DNA of 64,000 nt from Bacillota bacterium (GCA_023443225.1 JAEZVF010000075.1:1-64000), one strand, 5' to 3'; counted from the first letter of the stretch, positions 26,261-36,403 are shown. The notes: generated by a model not told the origin, from the letters alone. Translations and numbers: made by a program.

Positions 26261-28195
26261 TTATACAATACGTTTAAATTTCTTCTCTATTTCATATTTG
26301 CTCATAGATACAATCGTTGGACGACCATGGGGACAATGATAAGGATTCTCTAGCGTTAATAGTTGATCAATCAAAGCTCTAGCCTCTTCAATGGACAGAT
26401 TGTGATTACCTTTCACGGCAGCCTTACAGGATATGGAGGCTATTTTCTCTAAAATCATTTCCGACGTTTCATTATAACCCTCCTCAACCAAATCGTCAAT
26501 GAGCCCAATTAATATATCCTTTTGTGTAAGCCCATACAGGTCAGAAGGTACGGCACGCACGGCATATTCTTTACCGCCAAATTCTTCTATTTCAAAACCA
26601 ATGTTTTTAAGGGTTTCGTGATACTTCTTAACTGTTTCTTCTTCACGCATACTAAGAGTTAAAATAATAGGCGGTTCCAAAAGTTGTGAATTCTGCTGTT
26701 TCTCCTTTAATGCCTTCATCGTTTTTTCATACAGCACCTTTTCATGTGCAGCATGTTGATCGATTAAAAACATTTTATCTCCAAATTCAACAATCCAATA
26801 CGTGGAAAACACTTGTCCAATAATACGATGATTACTCTTGGCTTCTTCTGATATAAAGGACAACTGTTCTGGTTTTTCAACCAACACAGGTTCAGCCTTT
26901 TTTACGGATTCCTCCCTTTGCACTTCATAGTTTGCAGCGCTTTCTCTAATCAGAGACGCTGCAGAAGAAACCATCTCGTTTAATTTTCCAATTTCTGTTG
27001 TTCCTACAAGTTCTTTCTTTCCATCAATAATATTCTCTTCAATTATATTCTTATCAATAAAATTACTGAATCGATTAACCGATACTACATTTGTAATATT
27101 TTTAGAATTAGCTTCCTGTCTCCGTTTTTCTTCAAAGGGTTCCGGTATATGCTGCTTCGTTTGAATAACCTGCTTTTTTTCCGATAGGGCTACCTCCGGT
27201 ATTAATTCCCGTCCTTCTAATGTAGTTCGAACTGTATGGTAAATCAATTGGTATAATTCTTCTCCATTTTTAAATCGAATCTCTAGTTTAGCCGGATGAA
27301 CATTGACATCAATTAATTCTGTGTCTATTCCAATATTTAGACAAGTAAAGGGATAACGGTGAGACATGGAATACGATCTATATGCTTCTTCAATTGCCTT
27401 ACTAATAAGACTGTTACGGATATAACGTCCATTGATGAAATAATTCTCATAATTACGATTACCACGGGATACAATTGGCTTTGCAATAAAGCCTGTTATT
27501 GTAACCTGTGGATTGCTACCATTAACGGACAGCAAATGGGTTGCGATTTCTCTTCCATACACATGATAGATGCAGTCCTTTAAATTACTATTACCCGGGG
27601 TATGGAGCTTGATTTGTGTATTATTGATAAATTTAAAGGATATGTTCGGATGTGAGATGGCAAAGCGTTCCATTATATCACTGATATAGCCAGCTTCTGT
27701 TACTGGGGATTTTAAAAATTTTCTTCTAGCTGGAGTATTATAAAATAGGTTCCTGACGATAAAAGTGGTTCCATTTGGACATCCGATATGCTCTAGACCC
27801 ATTTCTTCCCCACCGGCAATCGTGTAATGTAATCCAGTGAAGGAATCGGACGTTTTGGATACCAGTTCAACCTGAGCAATTGCTGCAATGCTGGACAATG
27901 CTTCTCCACGAAATCCAAGGCTGACTACATGTAATAAATCTTCGGCAGACTTTATCTTACTAGTAGAATGTCGTAAAAAAAGCAAGGTTATATCTTCTTC
28001 CTCTATTCCTGAACCATTATCTGTAACCCGTATGAAATTAATTCCACCTTCTTTGATTTCCACCGTAATCGCATTTGCACCGGCATCGATTGAATTTTCC
28101 ACTAATTCTTTTACAACTGCAGCTGGACGCTCGATTACTTCACCTGCTGCAATCTGATTAATCGTATTATCATCTAAAACATTAATTTTTGACAT
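26261..28195 (-). CDS. mutL: MutL mismatch repair protein
   Basis: 644 residues. The GHKL ATPase motifs ELVENSIDAGA, DNGSGIEEED and GFRGEALSSI are in the first 100 residues. The C-terminal domain carries the endonuclease signature DQHAAHEKVLYE and the zinc-linked CPHGRPTIV, so this is the nicking type of MutL found in organisms without MutH. A variable linker spans about residues 330-450. It couples mismatch recognition by MutS, encoded 14 bp upstream, to strand removal. Confidence 0.96.
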   Translation of the reverse strand: MSKINVLDDNTINQIAAGEVIERPAAVVKELVENSIDAGANAITVEIKEGGINFIRVTDNGSGIEEEDITLLFLRHSTSKIKSAEDLLHVVSLGFRGEALSSIAAIAQVELVSKTSDSFTGLHYTIAGGEEMGLEHIGCPNGTTFIVRNLFYNTPARRKFLKSPVTEAGYISDIMERFAISHPNISFKFINNTQIKLHTPGNSNLKDCIYHVYGREIATHLLSVNGSNPQVTITGFIAKPIVSRGNRNYENYFINGRYIRNSLISKAIEEAYRSYSMSHRYPFTCLNIGIDTELIDVNVHPAKLEIRFKNGEELYQLIYHTVRTTLEGRELIPEVALSEKKQVIQTKQHIPEPFEEKRRQEANSKNITNVVSVNRFSNFIDKNIIEENIIDGKKELVGTTEIGKLNEMVSSAASLIRESAANYEVQREESVKKAEPVLVEKPEQLSFISEEAKSNHRIIGQVFSTYWIVEFGDKMFLIDQHAAHEKVLYEKTMKALKEKQQNSQLLEPPIILTLSMREEETVKKYHETLKNIGFEIEEFGGKEYAVRAVPSDLYGLTQKDILIGLIDDLVEEGYNETSEMILEKIASISCKAAVKGNHNLSIEEARALIDQLLTLENPYHCPHGRPTIVSMSKYEIEKKFKRIV

Positions 28196-28209
28196 TGTAA
28201 CCTCGATTC

Positions 28210-30855
28210 TTAGAACCGGTTTTTCACCTTCAATTGCAGTTTATACAACGTATTCAATGCATCTACCGGAGTAATTTCATTCAAATTAAGTTCCCTAAGT
28301 TCAAGTATAATATCTTCATTAGAATTGTAATCGAATAAAGATAATTGTTTTGGATCTGTACTATCTTTTATCTGTTGTTCTTTCACCTTTAACATGTTAG
28401 GTTGTGTTATAGCCTTTGTTTTTTCAGCAATATCATTTTCACTAAGTTCATCTACAATTTCTCTAGCTCTTCTTAATACACTGTCCGGTACACCAGCTAA
28501 TTTTGCTACCTGTATACCATAACTCTTATCGGCACCACCTTTTACGATTTTACGTAGGAATACAATATCTTCTCCTTTTTCCTTCACGGCGATACAATAG
28601 TTATTTACACTTTCTATCTTACCTTCCAGTTCGGTTAATTCATGATAATGTGTAGCGAATAAAGTTTTTGCACCTAATAGTTTCGGATTACTGATATGCT
28701 CAACTACAGCCCAGGCTATGCTTAAACCATCAAAGGTACTGGTTCCCCGACCAATCTCATCTAAAATCAGAAGACTGTTCCCAGTTGCATTCCGTAAGAT
28801 ATTAGCAACCTCCGTCATCTCAACCATAAAGGTACTTTGACCTGAAGCTAAATCATCCGATGCTCCAACTCTTGTAAAAATTCGATCGACGATTCCAATA
28901 TTCGCATAGGAAGCCGGCACAAAACTACCAATCTGAGCCATAAGTACAATCAATGCCGTTTGACGCATATACGTAGATTTTCCAGCCATATTGGGACCGG
29001 TAATGATTGAAACTCGCTTCTCCTTGTTATTTAAATAGGTATCATTGGCAACAAACATATCATTTAAAGTCATCCGTTCAACAACCGGATGGCGGCCGTC
29101 TTTTATATCAATAATTCCATCGAGATTAATATTCGGTCTAACAAAATTATTTCGTTCTGCTACCAAACCAAGGGAAGTAAATACATCAAGCTTTGCAATT
29201 GCTTTTGCAGTTTGCTGGATTCTACTCACTTCTCCTGCAATCTGATCACGTACTTCACAAAACAGATTATATTCCAGTGTGAAAAGCTTATCTTCTGCGC
29301 CTAAAATCACATCTTCTAATTCTTTTAATTCCGAAGTTGTATAACGTTCAGCATTCGCTAATGTTTGTTTTCTAACCCACTCATCAGGTACCAAGTTCTG
29401 ATAGGAATTGGTAACTTCAAGGTAATACCCAAATACACGGTTGAATTTTACTTTAAGATTTTTAATGCCGGTTTTCTCTTTTTCACGGGTTTCTAATTCG
29501 GCGAGCCAAGTTTTACCTTCCGTTTTTGCCTTTCTTAACCGGTCAACTTCGTCATGAAAACCATCTTTGATAATGCCGCCATCTTTTACTGCTATTGGAG
29601 GCTCTTCCTCAATGGATTCATCAATTAAACGAAAGATATCCTCTAAAGGGTCCAGTTCTGAATAAATCATGTGCAGCTGGGTACCCACTAAGTTTTTTAT
29701 TAAATACTGAATATGTGGAAGCATAGATAAAGAAGATTTGAACGCAATCAAATCTCTGGGATTTGCACTTTTATAACTGATTCGGCCGATCAAACGTTCT
29801 AAATCATAAATAGAATTCAAATATTCTCTGATTTCTTCTCTGGTTATAACATTTTCATTCAATTCTGCAATAGCATCCAATCTATCATTGATTTCATTTT
29901 TATCTATCAATGGCTGTTCCAGAATACTTCTTAATTGTCGTGCTCCCATAGCTGTCTTTGTTTTATCTAAAACCCATAGAAGAGAACCTCTTTTTTGTTT
30001 TTCCCTTAGTGTTTCAACCAATTCAAGGTTACGCCTTGTGGAACTATCCAACAACATATATTTGCTAGTAATATAAGGGGTGATTCTAGTGAGATGCGCC
30101 AGTGAGTTCTTTTGTGTCTCGAATAAATACTGCAAAACAGCTCCTGCAGTTATAATACCAATGGTATAATCCTTTAAACCGAGTCCAGACAAATTTCCTA
30201 CACAGAAATGTTTCTTTAAAGCATTTTCACATAATTCATCATCAAAATACCAAGGTTCTAATTCCAGAAGGGTAATTTGCAAACGATTTTTCAAATCCTC
30301 AATATCGATTCCACTCACCATAAACGTACTGTTACAAATGATTTCGGAAGGATTGAATTTATTGATTTCATCAATTAATTTTCGATCCGAATCCACCTCT
30401 GTTACAAAAAAATCACCGGTTGACACATCCACCGATGCAATGCCATATACATTTGTTGTATGTAATATTCCCATTAAATAATTATTCTTTGTTTCATCTA
30501 ATGTCTGCGGATTGAGGTTGGTTCCTGGAGTGACAATCCGAATTACTTCTCTTTTTACAATACCTTTCGCGGCTTTTGGGTCTTCCACCTGTTCACAGAT
30601 TGCAACGCGGTAACCTCTGCTGATTAATTTACTAAGATAACCGTCGGCTGCATGATAAGGAATACCACACATCGGAGCACGTTCTTCTAGCCCACAATCC
30701 TTACCAGTCAGAGTAATCTCTAATTCTTTTGAACAGGTAATTGCATCTTCAAAGAACATTTCATAAAAGTCCCCTAAACGATAGAATAAGATACAATCCT
30801 TATATTGGTTTTTTATTCCCATGTATTGCTGCATCATAGGAGTTAAATTAGCCAT
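28210..30855 (-). CDS. mutS: MutS mismatch recognition ATPase
   Basis: 881 residues from the ATG at 30855 (MANLTPMMQQYMGIK); a ten-residue longer version would begin within the upstream gene's end. The mismatch-reading motif is GDFYEMFFED near residue 35. Walker A is GPNMAGKSTYMRQ and Walker B LLILDEIGRGTSTFDG in the C-terminal third. A short tail after the ATPase (EQQIKDSTDPKQLSLFDY) resembles a beta-clamp-binding peptide (QLSLF). It heads the mutS-mutL-miaA run. Confidence 0.96.
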   Translation of the reverse strand: MANLTPMMQQYMGIKNQYKDCILFYRLGDFYEMFFEDAITCSKELEITLTGKDCGLEERAPMCGIPYHAADGYLSKLISRGYRVAICEQVEDPKAAKGIVKREVIRIVTPGTNLNPQTLDETKNNYLMGILHTTNVYGIASVDVSTGDFFVTEVDSDRKLIDEINKFNPSEIICNSTFMVSGIDIEDLKNRLQITLLELEPWYFDDELCENALKKHFCVGNLSGLGLKDYTIGIITAGAVLQYLFETQKNSLAHLTRITPYITSKYMLLDSSTRRNLELVETLREKQKRGSLLWVLDKTKTAMGARQLRSILEQPLIDKNEINDRLDAIAELNENVITREEIREYLNSIYDLERLIGRISYKSANPRDLIAFKSSLSMLPHIQYLIKNLVGTQLHMIYSELDPLEDIFRLIDESIEEEPPIAVKDGGIIKDGFHDEVDRLRKAKTEGKTWLAELETREKEKTGIKNLKVKFNRVFGYYLEVTNSYQNLVPDEWVRKQTLANAERYTTSELKELEDVILGAEDKLFTLEYNLFCEVRDQIAGEVSRIQQTAKAIAKLDVFTSLGLVAERNNFVRPNINLDGIIDIKDGRHPVVERMTLNDMFVANDTYLNNKEKRVSIITGPNMAGKSTYMRQTALIVLMAQIGSFVPASYANIGIVDRIFTRVGASDDLASGQSTFMVEMTEVANILRNATGNSLLILDEIGRGTSTFDGLSIAWAVVEHISNPKLLGAKTLFATHYHELTELEGKIESVNNYCIAVKEKGEDIVFLRKIVKGGADKSYGIQVAKLAGVPDSVLRRAREIVDELSENDIAEKTKAITQPNMLKVKEQQIKDSTDPKQLSLFDYNSNEDIILELRELNLNEITPVDALNTLYKLQLKVKNRF

Positions 30856-30881
30856 AAAAATTCCGTCCCTTCCGCTTTTTA

Positions 30882-31355
30882 TCATTCTACAACATCATCT
30901 GCTAAGTTATCTCCATCTGCAGCAGTTGTTGCTAGTACATCACATCTCTCATTTTGCAGATGTCCATCATGTCCTTTTACCCAATGAAAATTAACCGTAT
31001 GCGGTTCCTTTGCTTTTAAAAGCCGTTTCCACAAATCAACATTCTTTACGGGTTCATTCTTGCCGCGTCTCCAACCTTTTTTTATCCAACCCTCCAACCA
31101 ATGTTCGGTAAATGCTTTAATTACATATTGGGAGTCGGAAAATAATTCTACCTCACAAGGTTTTGTAAGCGCTTCTAGACCGATTATTACTGCCATAAGT
31201 TCCATTCGGTTGTTTGTTGTTTTCTTAAAACCACCGGAATATTCCCTAATATGTTCCTTACCAGTAGAATCAACATATACCAGTATCGTACCATAACCAC
31301 CCGGTCCATCTGGATTACCTCTGGCTGCTCCATCCGTATATATCGTTACTTTCAT
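30882..31355 (-). CDS. rnhA: Ribonuclease HI
   Basis: 157 residues. All four acidic catalytic residues can be placed: YTDGAARGNPDGPGGYG, NNRMELMAVI, LFSDSQYVI and the late aspartate in NERCDVLA. A basic handle with GWIKKGWRRGKN is present. It degrades RNA in RNA-DNA hybrids. It is 26 bp upstream of mutS with GGGAGG before the start. Confidence 0.95.
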   Translation of the reverse strand: MKVTIYTDGAARGNPDGPGGYGTILVYVDSTGKEHIREYSGGFKKTTNNRMELMAVIIGLEALTKPCEVELFSDSQYVIKAFTEHWLEGWIKKGWRRGKNEPVKNVDLWKRLLKAKEPHTVNFHWVKGHDGHLQNERCDVLATTAADGDNLADDVVE

Positions 31356-31400
31356 CTATTGCCTCCCGATAATTTTAACATAATTCCTTATAAAAACCTA

Positions 31401-31937
31401 CTATGATTTCCACTTCTTAAGAAGAATCTTAATATAGGAAAAAGTTGCATTTTCCCCTTCTTCCTTTAGCATTTTTAATAATTCATAAATTATTTTTTTT
31501 GTATTTGCGTGCAACAAATAATGCTCTTGTGAGGCTTCAAAATAATCCAAAGGATCCCCATCCTGATATTTCTCTTTGTTATATGTCTTACTGGCAGCAA
31601 TTCGGTCACAAAACATCTCCACCACATAGTTCAATGGCATCTCCGTCCCGTCCATTGCCTTCTCTCCATTCAGGCAATAATCAATCCAATACTCCAAGTG
31701 GTGTTTATTCCTACCTTTATGATGTAACCATGCAAGACTATATCCCTTGTCTTCTCTCTCAGCATTATTTGGGCTTCGATCTCCTTGAAAATATTTTGCA
31801 CCTACCGAAAATTCCACCCAAGAATACTTTGATAAGTCATGTAGTAATCCTTGCTTATATAAACCAGCACGAAAACAATACTTCATTACTAAGTTTCTAT
31901 GGTGGTTAATGGTGCATAAATGCTGTAACCATTTCAT
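31401..31937 (-). CDS. DUF5662-family protein
   Basis: 178 residues. Its start ATG shares ATGA with the stop of the MutS-like gene upstream, so the two are coupled. Conserved histidines and aspartates suggest a metal-binding helical fold: INHHRNLV, LLHDLSKYS, LAWLHHKGRNKHHLEYW and VEMFCDRIAASKTY. This is the DUF5662 pattern, an HD-like family with no assigned reaction that is widespread in Lachnospiraceae. Coupling to a membrane-anchored MutS-like ATPase is notable, but the shared role is unknown. Confidence 0.75.
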   Translation of the reverse strand: MKWLQHLCTINHHRNLVMKYCFRAGLYKQGLLHDLSKYSWVEFSVGAKYFQGDRSPNNAEREDKGYSLAWLHHKGRNKHHLEYWIDYCLNGEKAMDGTEMPLNYVVEMFCDRIAASKTYNKEKYQDGDPLDYFEASQEHYLLHANTKKIIYELLKMLKEEGENATFSYIKILLKKWKS

Positions 31938-33694
31938 AATGTAAATCTCCAATTCTTACTTACCGTATCGATACCCTGACTGACCTCTGCTGTATGCAAA
32001 ATGGCTCTTTTCTTATTCTCAGGTTTTAAAATGTCCCAAGTTCCCTCTTCTAAGAAATGATTTGCAGCATTGCTTGCATTTTCAATAATATCTTCAGAGT
32101 AACCCATAATAGAAAGCAGTTTAATTGCATTTTTTGATACTGCTCTGCCCTTAAAAAGTTTATAATCAAACAGTATATTATGATCAATAATTTGTTCCTG
32201 AAAATGATAGTTTGAATAATAATTCTCTAAGATATGTGTTAATTCAATGTCATGAGTAGCTGCAAAACACAAAGCATTCTGCCCCGACAGGCTATATAAA
32301 ATCTGCGAAGACGCTGCGATACGTTCTAAGGTATTCGTTCCTCGTAATACTTCATCTACAAAACATAAGGTTGGAATCTTTGGATTCAAACGGTCTATAA
32401 TCCGTTTTAAAGATTTAATTTCTACAATATAATAACTTTCGTGATTAAGTATATTGTCCTGTAATGCCATTGAGGATGCAATTTGGAAAAAACTAGCTTT
32501 ATAACTTTTAGAAAGTGATGTAAATATAGTCTGTGAAAGTATTGCATTAATAGCTAAAGTCTTAATGAAAGTTGATTTACCAGAAGCATTGGAACCGGTA
32601 ATTAACACACATTTATCTTCAGAGATGGAATTCGTAATTGGTTCTTCTATCATAGGATGAAACATCTCAGTTGCATCAAGAAATGGCTTCTGTCCAACTT
32701 TCAGTTCTGGCAAACAATAATAATCCAGCATAGTGCGGAAAGAAGCGACCGCAATCATGCTGTCCAATGATCCGATATTAATAAACATTTCATTTAAGGC
32801 GTCCCGGTTTTTCTTAAAGCATTCTAACATTGAATTAAATTTTATCAGATCAGAATGAAAAAGCATTCTTTCATAATCCAGAAAAACATCGAGTGGGCTA
32901 CCGTTCGGGTTTTTACCTGCCACAACACGAGAACCCTTCATAAACTGTTGAAATTTCTTACTATCATTCTCTAACTTTTCCAGATAAGTACTTATTTCTG
33001 GAATGTCTAACTTTGTGATAGCTTTAACACTAGTCAGCAATCGTATTAAGTAGGAACAAACAGTAAAATAAGAATCAATTTTTGCTTTACTTTTATAGTA
33101 CTGAATTATATTATTTGTAATCATTGCAAAAGTTAAAAAACCACCCATAGAAGGATTAAAAAAGATTAACACAATCGCTGCTATAAGACCACCCGCCATA
33201 GCATAATGAGGGAGACTGCTTTCTACTTCTAAAGAATCGAGTCGGTTGATATACTCATAAACGGAAATACCATGCAGTTTTCCCATTCCTCTTAGCGCAA
33301 TTTGCACCTTCAGACGTTGATCTTCTTTCTTTTGAAAAAATTCAATCAAACGGTTTCGTTCAAGCAAATCTTCTTCTTCAAATTTAACCTTCCGCAGAGA
33401 AGAATATAAATATTCTTCACCAATGGCACAACTTGTATTATTGATTAACATAAATATCTGATCCATATCTATGTCATTCCATGTTATATCATCAATATCG
33501 TATAAATCGTCTTGAAAGGCACGAAAAAAGCTTGTAAGTGACTTAAACTCTTCATAAGTATATTCTTCTTCGGGAATTTGGCCCCACTCTTTTTTTAACT
33601 TTTCAAGTAGCTTAATTCTAGCTTTTTTTCGATCATGAATGCCTTTTATAAATAGCACAAGCAAAACAGCTACAACAAATATTATAAATTCCAT
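31934..33694 (-). CDS. Membrane-anchored MutS-like ATPase
   Basis: 586 residues. It has only the lever and ATPase parts of MutS: Walker A ITGSNASGKSTFIKT near residue 370 and Walker B CFVDEVLRGTNTLERI. The mismatch-reading domain is absent. Three hydrophobic segments are visible: residues 1-17 (MEFIIFVVAVLLVLFIKG), and two at about 163-200 (AMAGGLIAAIVLIFF and GGFLTFAMITN). It is therefore a membrane MutS homologue, distinct from MutS and MutS2, with unknown function. It overlaps the DUF5662 gene by four bases. Confidence 0.85.
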   Translation of the reverse strand: MEFIIFVVAVLLVLFIKGIHDRKKARIKLLEKLKKEWGQIPEEEYTYEEFKSLTSFFRAFQDDLYDIDDITWNDIDMDQIFMLINNTSCAIGEEYLYSSLRKVKFEEEDLLERNRLIEFFQKKEDQRLKVQIALRGMGKLHGISVYEYINRLDSLEVESSLPHYAMAGGLIAAIVLIFFNPSMGGFLTFAMITNNIIQYYKSKAKIDSYFTVCSYLIRLLTSVKAITKLDIPEISTYLEKLENDSKKFQQFMKGSRVVAGKNPNGSPLDVFLDYERMLFHSDLIKFNSMLECFKKNRDALNEMFINIGSLDSMIAVASFRTMLDYYCLPELKVGQKPFLDATEMFHPMIEEPITNSISEDKCVLITGSNASGKSTFIKTLAINAILSQTIFTSLSKSYKASFFQIASSMALQDNILNHESYYIVEIKSLKRIIDRLNPKIPTLCFVDEVLRGTNTLERIAASSQILYSLSGQNALCFAATHDIELTHILENYYSNYHFQEQIIDHNILFDYKLFKGRAVSKNAIKLLSIMGYSEDIIENASNAANHFLEEGTWDILKPENKKRAILHTAEVSQGIDTVSKNWRFTL

Positions 33695-33870
33695 AAAGCT
33701 CCCATCTGCCTGATAAATCGGCTGTTACTTCTGTATTCCTTTAAAACCGCCTGAAGATTATTATAGAGTTCAAAAAACGGTATGTCAATTCAATAAACCA
33801 TATCTTAAGATAAATTTAATTTAAAACTATCAATACACCGACAATCATGTTTGACTTTCTTTAGCGAAAA

Positions 33871-33905
33871 TGAGCCAAGTCCACCACATTTGGTGAATTG
33901 ACTCA
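33871..33905 (-). terminator. Terminator downstream of the GH43 gene
   Basis: TGAGCCAAGTCCACCA pairs imperfectly with TGGTGAATTGACTCA. On the minus strand the stem is followed by TTTTCGC and lies 40 bp after the GH43 stop. The rest of the 33.70-33.94 kb gap shows nothing clear. Confidence 0.65.
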
Positions 33906-33944
33906 TCCGTTACTTCAATCAATTGTATCATGAAAGAATATATC

Positions 33945-35276
33945 TTATTTCATAAACACAAAAGATATTAATTCAAATAACTGTCTGCCTTCAAACATCT
34001 CGACAAAGTCTCCGCCGAAATCAGCTTCTACGATAAAGTATACCGCATGGATACCGGTAACACATTTTACAACGGTGCTTGCAACCGTATCATCCATACC
34101 GATAGTTAGGCAACCAATTTCTTCGCCTTTCTCATAATCGTCTATTCGAATATGCATTTTGCATTTGCATCCCATTCCTTTGATCTTTGCACTAAATTCC
34201 ATCGTTTTACTGGAAAAGTCTTCGCCGAAGTCAAAGTATTTATAACCAATAATACAATCATTTGTTATATTTGCTATCACTCTGGTGAAAACATTTTTTT
34301 CGGTAACAAAGCAACCACCTTTTAAGACACAAGCAGAGTCAGCTGGTGTAATTTGATAGGATGACAGCGCATTTTCAAAACCGAGTGAAGTCATTTCAAC
34401 CTGCGGTATGGTCCCATTGGGAAGTATGTTAATTCGTTCTACACAACCTCGTCTGGACATAATGGTGCCATTTGTCATTCGATGATAGAAAATATACCAT
34501 TGCTCTCCTATTTTACAGATAGAACCATGATTGTTTCCTCCTGGGTAATCCACTCCATTATCAATGATAACACCTTGATATTCAAATGGTCCTGTCGGTG
34601 ATTTGCTGGTCGCATAAACAAGCTGGCTTCCACACTTTGGTGAATAAATTAGATAATAGGTATCACCTACTTTTCTAGGTGAACACGCCTCAAAGAATTC
34701 AAATGGAGCTTCTACCGGGATAATATCCTTTTGATAACTGCCATCGATTATTTCATACATATTTTCAGCATTTATCTCTGCCATATAGGAACTTAGATAA
34801 CCGCAGTAAATATACACTCTGCCATCATCATCAACTAGAACCCCAGGATCAACAAAGGCACCAAATTCACAAAATCCCTCATCTTGATCTGCCGGAATCT
34901 TATATTCATAAGTTGAAACTAATTGGAAGGGACCCTCCGGCTTATCACTTACTGCAACACAACCCTTTGCCCCTACAATATAGGCATAAAGATAATACTT
35001 TCCGTCCTTTTCTACAACATCCGGAGCAAAAAGACTGTTCTTAGTCCATTTTGTATCGCTTACATGGTCGCGGTCGCTTCTTGTGTGAAAGCTGTCACCA
35101 TGGCAAACCCAATTATTTAAATCATTAATGGGTGCAGACCAAACTTTCAATTTATAATCACAAAAGGAGTCCGAATTAGCAGAATCATGTGACCCGTAGA
35201 CATATACTCGGTCACCGAACACTCTTGGTTCCCCGTCAGGTATGTATTCCCAGCTTGGAAGATATGGATTTGGCAT
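33945..35276 (-). CDS. Intracellular glycoside hydrolase family 43 enzyme with CBM6-like domain
   Basis: 443 residues. The first ~300 form a five-bladed propeller typical of GH43: SWEYIPDGEPRVFG supplies the base aspartate, GAFVDPGVLVDDDGRVYIY the pKa-setting aspartate, and FFEACSPRKVGDTYYLIYS the acid glutamate. The C-terminal ~130 residues look like a CBM6-type beta-sandwich (YKYFDFGEDFSSKTMEFSAK). There is no signal peptide, so it should act on imported oligosaccharides such as arabino- or xylo-oligomers; the substrate cannot be read from the sequence. It is a lone gene with AGGAGG before the start at 35276. Confidence 0.88.
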   Translation of the reverse strand: MPNPYLPSWEYIPDGEPRVFGDRVYVYGSHDSANSDSFCDYKLKVWSAPINDLNNWVCHGDSFHTRSDRDHVSDTKWTKNSLFAPDVVEKDGKYYLYAYIVGAKGCVAVSDKPEGPFQLVSTYEYKIPADQDEGFCEFGAFVDPGVLVDDDGRVYIYCGYLSSYMAEINAENMYEIIDGSYQKDIIPVEAPFEFFEACSPRKVGDTYYLIYSPKCGSQLVYATSKSPTGPFEYQGVIIDNGVDYPGGNNHGSICKIGEQWYIFYHRMTNGTIMSRRGCVERINILPNGTIPQVEMTSLGFENALSSYQITPADSACVLKGGCFVTEKNVFTRVIANITNDCIIGYKYFDFGEDFSSKTMEFSAKIKGMGCKCKMHIRIDDYEKGEEIGCLTIGMDDTVASTVVKCVTGIHAVYFIVEADFGGDFVEMFEGRQLFELISFVFMK

Positions 35277-35340
35277 AAAAACCTCCTGAAATGAAATCAT
35301 TTTTCTATTATTGTACCATATCCGAAAGCATGCATCAATC

Positions 35341-35796
35341 TCAGCTTTTTTCTTTTATATCAGATTGATCCACCCTTAAATTATATACCAAACCTAGGAA
35401 AACCAATACACCACCAATTAGCTTTCCAATTGAAAAGTCCTTTAAAATCAAATAATCAATGATAATACCAGCGAATAATTGACCGACAAAGAGAAATAAT
35501 GTGGAATAAAAGGAGGACATTTTAGGAGTGATATAATTACTTAACATAACTACCACGACACCAACTAATCCACCTAGGTAAGCCCAAAATGGAATCGTAT
35601 TCTCTTGCATTTTTGTAATGGTTAAGCTTTCACTGCTTATAAATAAAAATAAAATCGAAAAAGTTAAGCCAACCACATAATTCATTAGAGTTCCTTGCAA
35701 GGTTCCTATTTGTTCGGCCAGTCTGGAATTGAGTATTCTACCTATTACTACAGTAACACCTGCCATTATTGCCAGTATAATATATACGTAAAACAT
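35341..35796 (-). CDS. DUF606/YdcZ-type membrane transporter half (second of pair)
   Basis: 151 residues with five predicted helices. MAGVTVVIGRILNSRLAEQIG and the ending LIGGVLVFLGLVYNLRV are typical of the DUF606 (DMT-superfamily) group. Such proteins occur as half-size units, often in pairs that probably form heterodimers. No substrate is known. It follows its partner by 58 bp and has AAAAGGAG before the ATG. Confidence 0.8.
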   Translation of the reverse strand: MFYVYIILAIMAGVTVVIGRILNSRLAEQIGTLQGTLMNYVVGLTFSILFLFISSESLTITKMQENTIPFWAYLGGLVGVVVVMLSNYITPKMSSFYSTLFLFVGQLFAGIIIDYLILKDFSIGKLIGGVLVFLGLVYNLRVDQSDIKEKS

Positions 35797-35854
35797 GTTT
35801 TAACTCCTTTTTCTACTTTTTTCTTGATAAGAAAACTCTCTTTTAGTGGAACAA

Positions 35855-36277
35855 TCAATAGCTAATCATTACAAATATCCCCATTATAATAATTGACAAA
35901 CCTATTAATTTCTTTTGTTTGAATTTATTTTCCTTCATCCCTAAGATACCAAAATGATCAACTATAATTGAAATTAAAGATTGTCCTAATAATCCAATCG
36001 CCATAGTTAATAAGGCACCCAGTTTCACAAAGCTAATATTTGTAAAAACAACGGTGAAAACACCAACTGCACCTGCGCTAAATAAATAAATTGGTATATT
36101 TTTTTTAATGCTTACTTTAGCTTTTTTTATTAGCATGATTGTAATAACTAGTAAGAGTCCTACTACATGAATAATAATACTGGATGTATAATTCCCATAA
36201 GTATTTGACAATGTACCATTAAACATACTCATAAGTGAAACCATTGCTCCGATTAAGATAGAAATAATGAAATTCAT
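35855..36277 (-). CDS. DUF606/YdcZ-type membrane transporter half (first of pair)
   Basis: 140 residues with five helices; IGAMVSLMSMFNGTLSNTYG and ITIMLIKKAK are typical of DUF606. It is the upstream partner of the 151-residue half. Its ribosome binding site (CCTCC at 36284-36288 on the plus strand) lies two bases from the foot of a 12-bp hairpin. The adjacent divergent Crp/Fnr regulator probably controls the pair. Confidence 0.8.
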   Translation of the reverse strand: MNFIISILIGAMVSLMSMFNGTLSNTYGNYTSSIIIHVVGLLLVITIMLIKKAKVSIKKNIPIYLFSAGAVGVFTVVFTNISFVKLGALLTMAIGLLGQSLISIIVDHFGILGMKENKFKQKKLIGLSIIIMGIFVMISY

Positions 36278-36290
36278 AATATGCCTCCAT

Positions 36291-36330
36291 GTTCTGTAAA
36301 TGGATGAGCGCTCCCATTCATTTACAGAAC
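36291..36330 (-). promoter_or_regulatory. Long hairpin against the Shine-Dalgarno of the DUF606 pair
   Basis: GTTCTGTAAATG (36291-36302) pairs perfectly with CATTTACAGAAC (36319-36330); inner bases continue to pair around GAGCGCTC. It ends two bases before the Shine-Dalgarno and 14 bases from the start codon, so the fold could limit ribosome access. It may equally act as a DNA operator. Confidence 0.55.
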
Positions 36331-36403
36331 GTAAGCCTCAGTGAGATAGATTTTCTCTACCAAATAAGTATTTATATGTAATATAACATGTAACCCTTGC
36401 TTC

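Noticed and set aside
31445..31909. 154-codon plus-strand frame opposite the DUF5662 gene
   Set aside because: The minus strand has conserved motifs and translational coupling; the plus frame shows no family features.
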